Positions 7,563 through 12,611 of a stretch of DNA of 12,611 bases are shown here, piece by piece (position 1 is the first letter of the stretch; every line of letters starts with the position of its first letter). The position numbers and the translations under genes are program-made. The stretch is from Euperipatoides rowelli (lineage: Eukaryota; Onychophora; Udeonychophora; Euonychophora; Peripatopsidae), in NCBI GenBank assembly GCA_003024985.2, contig PXIH01S0001990.1; one strand, 5' to 3'. Under the pieces are notes generated by a model. That model searched no databases and was not told the DNA's origin. It saw only the letters and a program-made list of their open reading frames with translations.

Positions 7563-9000
7563 ATGTTGACTCAGCGTTGCCATTACTGATGATTTTTGTA
7601 CATTGAAAAATGATTTCCTCTACACTTAATACACCTGTAAACATGTTAATAAGGCAATAAACTTTATTATAAGTTTTCATCATGATATTTTGTAAGCAGA
7701 TTATAATTTGTTAAGTTTAAACAACTCATGAGAACCAATTTTACATGGCTCAAATGTGGTTGGAGCAAGAAAGTGTTCACATGTGTACAGTTGTACACCT
7801 AATATGGCTCAAGCGTGACTCAATCAAACACTGCAGACAAATTAACCAGAAAAGGGGCTAAGATTGCAAATATTTTGAATTTATAAATTCCTATGCATCC
7901 ATGCCTCAGTAAATAAATGGAGGAACTATAGATGTTGTGATAATTTTGAAACATGTATGAAATTTTAATTAACACGCAGCATTTTTAGGTTAAAAAAAAT
8001 ACTAATTGTTGATCCAGTTGCAGAAGAACTGTCATAGGCTCCCAGCACTTTTGAATTTTCTCATAGCATTGCTATGATGGCTTCAAGAGGATGGTTTGGC
8101 GATCGAGGTGGAAAAAGCATTTTAGAAATCTACATGAATCGATAGATGGCACCATAATTGAAGGGTGTTCTTTTCTGCTAAAGAATAGGCTACTGCTTAT
8201 TAAACACAAAAGTTAATGAGTTTTTTTTTTTTTTGTAAGATGCAGCTGAATTTGCTTAAAAATTTTTTTTGCAGAATTTAATTAAAATTATGATTCATTG
8301 GTTTTCGAATTCACATTTATTAAAAGTCATTTTTTTAATAAAATATTTTTTACTAAAAGAAATTACAATAATTGATCATCAAATCTTTAGCAGAGTAATG
8401 ATGGGAATACCTTCAATTTTTCAATGGATATAAAAAGTTTCTCCTTTTCATATCTATTCTAGGAAGTTGGACATAATTTCATTATGCTTTTCTGTAATTT
8501 AATGCCTTTTTTTGCACAATGATATCTTTCATAATTAAAAAAATTATGAAAATTTAAAAAAATTTCTTACTTTGAAAATAAATAAAAATTGAGCTCTTTG
8601 ATGAAAGTACATACAATATGTACATTCAAAATACAAATTTATAAAAATTACTGTAATATAATTATTGTTAAGCTATATTTATAATGTACTGTAATAGGCA
8701 TAATTTTAAAATTGCAATTTTTAAGTCAATTTAATATAGCATAATTAAACGAAGCACAAGAAGACATTGTTTAAAAAGTATAAATGGTGTGGAGGGTATA
8801 GTTTTTGATCATTTCTTTTGTTCATTGTATTATATGTTGTTTTATGTATTTTTTTATTTGATTGGGGTAAATCAGATCGCTATGTAGTAACAATTTATTT
8901 ATAAATAATGTAAATAAGCACAATGCTTATAAATAAAAATAATGGTTTTTTAAGTTTCAATTGATTAACTCTCTAAAATAATAATTGGTTATATGCATAT
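7563..9000. other. AT-rich gene-free stretch
   Basis: No long frame or RNA gene is seen. It contains small palindromes: GTGTACAGTTGTACAC at 7783-7798, and TTCATAATT/AATTATGAA at 8528-8550 with an A5 loop. It also contains a short segment (about 8040-8096) resembling 9924-9985 in inverted orientation. A T run lies at 8221-8234. Positions 8077-8145 give a short frame beginning MASRGWFGDRGG that stops after 22 codons, too short to call. Confidence 0.65.
8040..8096 (-). repeat. Diverged dispersed repeat fragment (copy A)
   Basis: Read on the minus strand, 8082-8059 (AGCCATCATAGCAATGCTATGAGA) matches 9938-9961 at 21 of 24 positions. The flank is also similar (ACCATCCTCTTGA against ACCCTCCCTTCT). 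Part of the match is the near-palindrome CATAGCANTGCTATG, which weakens the inference of common descent. Confidence 0.35.
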
Positions 9001-9087
9001 AAAAAAATAGCAGTATAAACTTTATCCTTTTAACTGTATACACAGTATATACAGTTAAAAGGATAAAGTTTACACTGCTATTTTTTT
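9001..9087. repeat. 87-bp near-perfect hairpin (palindromic MITE-like)
   Basis: Arms 9001-9040 and 9048-9087 are complementary over 40 bp with one mismatch (A at 9015 against C at 9073), around a 7-base loop, CACAGTA. The outer ends are A7 and T7. No target-site duplication longer than a base or two is evident. In structure it resembles very short palindromic mariner-type MITEs, which are known sources of hairpin small RNAs in animals; the family itself is not recognised. The low arm divergence suggests recent origin or an assembly artefact. Confidence 0.88.
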
Positions 9088-9626
9088 AGGTTTTGTTTAA
9101 ATTTATTACTGTACTAGTATAATAAACATTTGATTCTCATATTGCCTAAGGAGCATACTTCAGTTTTTCAGGTATCTAGTACTGTATACACTGTGGAAGG
9201 TGACAGAATAGAAATATCAATACCTTTTCGCTAAGAAATATCACTGTTATTTATCTAAAAAATACAATTCAATATATTAAACTTCGTTGAAAACCCACAC
9301 CAAGTTTAATATTTTAATTCAACACAAACATATAAAAAGCCGTATATCCTAAATTTTATTTTTTGTTCTATTGTGTGTCTTACTTTATAGGCTACTGTTG
9401 TTTACTTTCTTTATTAACTTTCTTTTTTTTACAATTGTTTACAACAATTTTGTACAGAAGTAATTTGTGTTTGCTTAAGGTATATATATCACAAATCAAA
9501 TATCATTAATTAACATCAGACGATCTACGTAATGTAATGTTTGTTTAGCCCTGTTTGATTATTGTATTAGCACACCATTTGACACTAGCACCACCTAGCT
9601 ATTTGTTTGCATTTTGCTGTGCTTTG
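9088..9626. other. AT-rich gene-free stretch
   Basis: Nothing recognisable is present apart from short (TA) and T tracts (for example 9423-9430 and 9481-9489) and a doubled TAATG near 9531-9540. No reading frame of note. Confidence 0.65.
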
Positions 9627-9634
9627 GATTAGGC
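9627..9634. repeat. Probable left target-site duplication of the small hAT element
   Basis: GATTAGGC matches GGTTAGAC at 9909-9916 at 6 of 8 positions; both differences are A/G transitions. Confidence 0.45.
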
Positions 9635-9908
9635 CAGGGATGGCACCTAGGCGGCACGTGTGCCGAAGATGGCACGTTAGAGATTTTTGTTGGCAAACAA
9701 AATGTCCATAAAACCAAAAAAAAAAAAAGCTTATTCTGTCAAAATGAAAACAAAACGACCATACATCCCCCCCCAAAAAAAAATTTTATCAAAAAATATA
9801 CAACCCAAAATAATAAAAACTTTTATTTAATTTTGGCACCTTGGCCAAAATTACATCAACCTTTGTTTAATTTTGGCACGCTGAACAACTTCTATTTGCC
9901 ATCCTCTG
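9635..9908. mobile_element. Small non-autonomous hAT-like element (274 bp)
   Basis: The left end is CAGGGATGGCA (9635-9645). The right end, read inverted, is CAGAGGATGGCA, the same motif with one extra base. The subterminal sequence GGCGGCACGTGTGCCGAAGATGGCACG is GC-rich and contains the palindrome GGCACGTGTGCC-like core, typical of hAT ends as I remember them. An imperfect 8-bp duplication flanks it. The interior is A-rich with a C8 run (about 9768-9775) and two copies of TTTAATTTTGGCAC (9825-9838 and 9867-9880). It encodes no transposase; a 132-codon frame crossing it (9614-10012) is a by-product of A-rich, stop-poor sequence. The autonomous partner is unknown. Confidence 0.55.
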
Positions 9909-9916
9909 GGTTAGAC
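9909..9916. repeat. Probable right target-site duplication of the small hAT element
   Basis: GGTTAGAC lies directly after the CTG end and pairs with 9627-9634 at 6 of 8 positions. Confidence 0.45.
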
Positions 9917-9923
9917 AAATTCC

Positions 9924-9985
9924 ACACCCTCCCTTCTAGCCACCATAGCATTGCTAAGAGATTTCATGTACCAGGAATACTACAG
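9924..9985 (+). repeat. Diverged dispersed repeat fragment (copy B)
   Basis: AGCCACCATAGCATTGCTAAGAGA at 9938-9961 resembles the minus strand of 8059-8082 (3 differences in 24), with similar pyrimidine-rich sequence before it. Similarity fades after about 9985. Confidence 0.35.
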
Positions 9986-10353
9986 GAATTGCTAATCATT
10001 GTTAAAGTATGATCCATATAATATTACAGAAAGTACGTTTTTATATTTATATTTTTAATTTTTAAAATGCTTTTTTTTTTACTATTTTAAAATATTTCAA
10101 TGTATAAGTGAATGCCATTAATATTCTTTTTTAATTTCTTTTAGATATTTTCTTTTAAATTTTAAATTGTCTGTCAAAGCTTTTCATTAAACAAAGGTCT
10201 TAATTTGTGTTAATTACCATATTGTTTATTTAGAGAAATCATTTATCCCACTCTTTCCTTTTTTCTTTTCAACTTAAGATTACTTGATTTCTAAAATATG
10301 ACAAAATATAATTTTCCTTCTTTGGCTGTAGATAAAGTTATTTAAATATACTG

Positions 10354-10367
10354 TATATATATATATA
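10354..10367. repeat. (TA)7 microsatellite
   Basis: Seven perfect TA units within an already AT-rich region. Confidence 0.85.
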
Positions 10368-11071
10368 AAAAACTTTCTTCAGATAAACCGTCTTTAATAA
10401 TAATAATGAGTCAGATTTTGAAAGACTAGATCTTATTAAATTGTGGAGACAAAAGAAATGATTCTTGAAAATAATTAAAACATTTATAAACACTGTACAT
10501 ACAATGGACTTAGAGTTGGTCTTTATAATCAAATACAACTGATAATTGAGACTATTATTCACTTTTAGTAAAAAAAAAAAAAAAGTAGCATTTTAGGAAA
10601 AAAAAAGGTAAATTTGATAATCTCTTTTAAAAGTTTATGGAACTGTTCAGAAAATTATTAAACTGTAAAAAACAGACAATTCTAAGAAATATTTGTAAAA
10701 TGTACTTTCTTGAGACATTGCTAAATTTCACAGGATTCATATAAAAGATTTGGCTCCAGTTTGTTTTTGCTTTTCCATTTTTCATCACTGAATTAATTTG
10801 CTCTGAGTTGATTTTAATAATTAAAAAAAAAATTAGATTTCTAGGAGTTTAGCTTTGATATTATAGCCATCTTTGTATAAACAAAAGTGAGAAATTAAAT
10901 AGTCTGTAATTGGTTGAAAAACTATTTAATAATTTTGTTATACTATCACCAAAAAGCAACTTTAGATAATTAAAATCAAATTAAGAAAAAAAATGGTACA
11001 AATAAATTTAAGTTCAATATCATGAACTATTTAGTTATTTTAATTTTAAAGTAGTGAATTTTGACAATTTT

Positions 11072-11160
11072 ATGGCCGCCAATCCATTTCCGCTTTGAAT
11101 TTATTTGAGTACATGCCAATGATGTCACTTTACGAGTTGGGTACCGTCGTACCTGTACTT
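11072..11160. other. GC- and CpG-richer patch
   Basis: GGCCGCCAATCC, TTTCCGC, TTTACGAG and GGGTACCGTCGTACC give several CpGs in under 100 bp, well above the surroundings. GTACCGTCGTAC is near-palindromic. ATGGCCGCCAATCC resembles a gene start but reads only 8 codons (MAANPFPL) before a stop. It may be a conserved regulatory site, a small exon fragment or repeat debris. Confidence 0.3.
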
Positions 11161-11871
11161 GAAAATCTTGTTCCATTCTTATTATTGTTTTATTTTTTTC
11201 AAAGAAAAATTTCTGTTAGATGTTTGATAAAATAATAATCAAAAGCATCTCAACTTTCACAAATTTCCTAAATATGCAGTAGCTACTTTGTTTATTCCGA
11301 AAAGTTTCTTCCAACCGCTACAGAAGCCCATTAGATGTAAAAACATCTTAATTGAAGTTAGATTTTAACAAAATTATTCTAAACATGCATTTTTAAAAAC
11401 TAAATTGAACTTTTCATTTAAATGTTGTCAGTAATCAGTAGTGAATAAAAAGATGTTTTGAAAGAGAATTGGGATACAATTTATAGAGGGCTATTCCTTG
11501 TTGTATTAAAACACTTGATTTTCACGTTACTATTAGTTCTTATTTTATGCACTCAACATTATTAAAAAAAAATCTGACTCTCCACACCTCTTTTTACTCC
11601 TTACCTTGTGTCTCAGCCACAGTTATAGAGCTTTAACTCAAGCGAAGAGAGGGGAATTAGAGTGGGAACTTGATGTTTTGTATATACCTGTACTGTATTT
11701 TTTAAATGTTAGCAATTTAATGCCCTTTTATTTCACTTTTTTAATAATACTACATCAAATATTTTTAAAAAATCAATGATGCTCACCCTAATACAATTAA
11801 GAATTTGTTAATATTGGTAACAACTGTTTATGATAAGGAATTAGCGGGAATCATTTTTGTACAATTTTCCT

Positions 11872-12132
11872 GATATTTGGATCATCTTAAACCATAGTGA
11901 ACTAAGTCAAAAAACTTACATTTGAGAAACAAAGATTTATAGATATAATCTTATAGGTAACTTTACCTAGTTACAGTTGGCTCACAGTGCTGTACAACTG
12001 TCTGTGATTGATCCAGAAGCATAGTTCACTCTACCTGACCTAGATTATGCCTTTGAGACCTCATTTTATTGTCTAACTCAGAAAATGTAAGTGAGTGAGT
12101 GAGTTCACTATGGTTTAAGATGATCCATATAT
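11872..12132. mobile_element. Foldback (long-inverted-repeat) MITE-like element, about 260 bp
   Basis: TGGATCATCTTAAACCATAGTGAAC at 11878-11902 has its exact complement at 12103-12127, 25 bp without mismatch. The match continues outward (GATAT, one mismatch). It continues inward with indels: CTTACATTT (11915-11923) against AAATGTAAG (12083-12091), and ATAATCT (11945-11951) against AGATTAT (12042-12048). ACAGTTG/CAACTGT (11973-11979, 11995-12001) forms a small hairpin near the middle. The right arm has gained a (GTGA)n expansion (about 12091-12102) between matching blocks. No coding potential. The ends and target duplication are blurred by the AT-rich flank and the adjacent microsatellite. Confidence 0.7.
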
Positions 12133-12142
12133 CTATATGATT

Positions 12143-12229
12143 ATCTATCTATCTATCTATCTATCTTTCTATCTATCTGTCTGTCTATCTATCTATCTAT
12201 CCATCTCTCTCTCTCTATATATATATATA

Positions 12230-12277
<48 letters not shown>
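12143..12277. repeat. Compound microsatellite (ATCT)n-(CT)n-(AT)n-(ATT)n
   Basis: The order is ATCT tetramers (12143-12202, with a few TTCT, GTCT and CCATCT variants), a CT run to about 12216, AT dinucleotides to about 12232, then about 15 ATT triplets. The apparent 81-codon frame crossing it (I/Y/L/S repeats) is an artefact of the tract. Confidence 0.95.
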
Positions 12278-12278
<1 letters not shown>

Positions 12279-12546
12279 ACAAACGTAATTTTCACCCGCT
12301 TGTTTCATCAAAGACGATAGACAAAATTTCTTATAAAAATATATTTATCGATGGAAAACAACATGTGCAAATAATTGTTTAGGGAGACTATTTGCTGACT
12401 AAATGTAAAATGAAATAAAAGGGTTTCAGGACTTTCTTCTGACTTGCAGCTGCATGGTGGCTAACTGGAAACCAGGACATTAATCTTTAGTCGTTCACCT
12501 GACCCACCACCAACAGGTCTAGCAGGAAGATCTTGTTGGGCTGGAC
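12278..12546. other. Flank between the microsatellite and the terminal hAT-like end
   Basis: The first half is AT-rich. From about 12420 it becomes balanced in composition (AACTGGAAACCAGG, CACCTGACCCACCACC). No gene or known repeat is recognised. The last 8 bases, GGCTGGAC (12539-12546), would be the target duplication of the element that follows, if its other end could be seen. Confidence 0.5.
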
Positions 12547-12611
12547 CAGTGGCGGCTGATGGGGAGGGGCACAGGGGCACAGCCCCACCAGAAAAAAAAA
12601 AGAAAAAAGAA
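12547..12611 (+). mobile_element. Probable end of another hAT-like element, cut by the window edge
   Basis: The sequence starts CAGTGGCGGCTGATGGGG, then GGGGCACAGCCCCACCAG and an A-rich run. I recall CAGTGGCGGCTG-type termini, with a nearby GGGGCTGCAGCCCC-like segment, from non-autonomous hAT elements of animals. Only 65 bp are visible, so neither the partner end nor the duplication can be checked. Confidence 0.42.

Larger units (their letters stand above)
9917..11871. other. AT-rich stretch with no supported gene
   Basis: No convincing frame or RNA gene. It contains a repeat fragment (9924-9985), a (TA)7 tract (10354-10367), several A runs (10570-10583, 10599-10607) and a GC-richer, CpG-containing patch at 11072-11160. 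A good minus-strand splice-donor-like sequence, CACAAG|GTAAGG, sits near 11598-11610 without a supporting open frame. Confidence 0.6.

Noticed and set aside
9614-10012. 132-codon plus-strand open frame
   Set aside because: It crosses both ends of the small hAT-like element and consists largely of A-run lysines and asparagines. The openness comes from A- and C-rich sequence lacking stops.
10338-10562. 74-codon minus-strand frame
   Set aside because: It has low-complexity composition, ends in translated TA repeats, and shows no motif.
11598-11690. Minus-strand exon ending at CACAAG|GTAAGG
   Set aside because: The donor looks good, but the best frame meets a stop just before it and the other frames stop sooner.
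12137-12382. 81-codon frame of I/Y/L/S repeats
   Set aside because: It is the translation of the ATCT/AT/ATT microsatellite.
1-12611. CRISPR array, bacterial operon or phage defence system
   Set aside because: There are no spaced direct repeats of the required kind, no dense coding and no ribosome-binding sites. All signs point to animal non-coding DNA.

Overview
This window looks like non-coding DNA from an animal nuclear genome. It is very AT-rich (roughly 70% by eye) and full of homopolymer runs, microsatellites and short inverted repeats. It has no densely packed long reading frames and no ribosome-binding-site or operon structure. The recognisable content is the debris of eukaryotic transposable elements: hAT-superfamily DNA transposons, a tRNA-derived SINE and foldback/MITE-like elements. 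The sequence does not fix the species. Two undetermined bases (1792 and 3743) suggest a draft assembly. No intact protein-coding gene can be supported.

Layout. Positions 1-1486 are AT-rich and gene-free, with a few hairpins. Positions 1487-4448 are one complete but dead hAT transposon. It has 14-bp terminal inverted repeats and a perfect 8-bp target-site duplication (ACATAGAG at 1479-1486 and 4449-4456). It holds the decayed C-terminal half of a transposase related to the ZBED5/SCAND3-type hAT family (about 3182-3951). A tRNA-derived SINE on the minus strand (about 4122-4252) is nested inside it, flanked by an imperfect 12-bp duplication. Positions 4457-6150 hold a GC-richer patch, a possible first exon near 4950 with a phase-compatible second exon at 5293 (speculative), and a 17-bp tandem repeat. 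Two diverged copies of one dispersed repeat lie at 6151-6374 and 7408-7562; the first carries 73 bp, including a (GTAAT)5 tract, where the second has about 5.

Positions 7563-9000 are AT-rich, followed by a near-perfect 87-bp hairpin at 9001-9087. A 274-bp non-autonomous hAT-like element lies at 9635-9908 with a 6/8 target duplication. Positions 9917-11871 are again gene-free. A roughly 260-bp foldback element at 11872-12132, with a perfect 25-bp inverted-repeat core, abuts a compound microsatellite (12143-12277). The window ends inside what looks like the terminus of another hAT-like element (from 12547).

The parts do not form a pathway. They record successive insertions: the hAT inserted first, its transposase decayed, and a SINE landed in it. 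Several small non-autonomous elements are scattered around it. The most useful checks are consensus-repeat searches for the small elements, and a splice or homology test of the candidate exon pair at 4950/5293.
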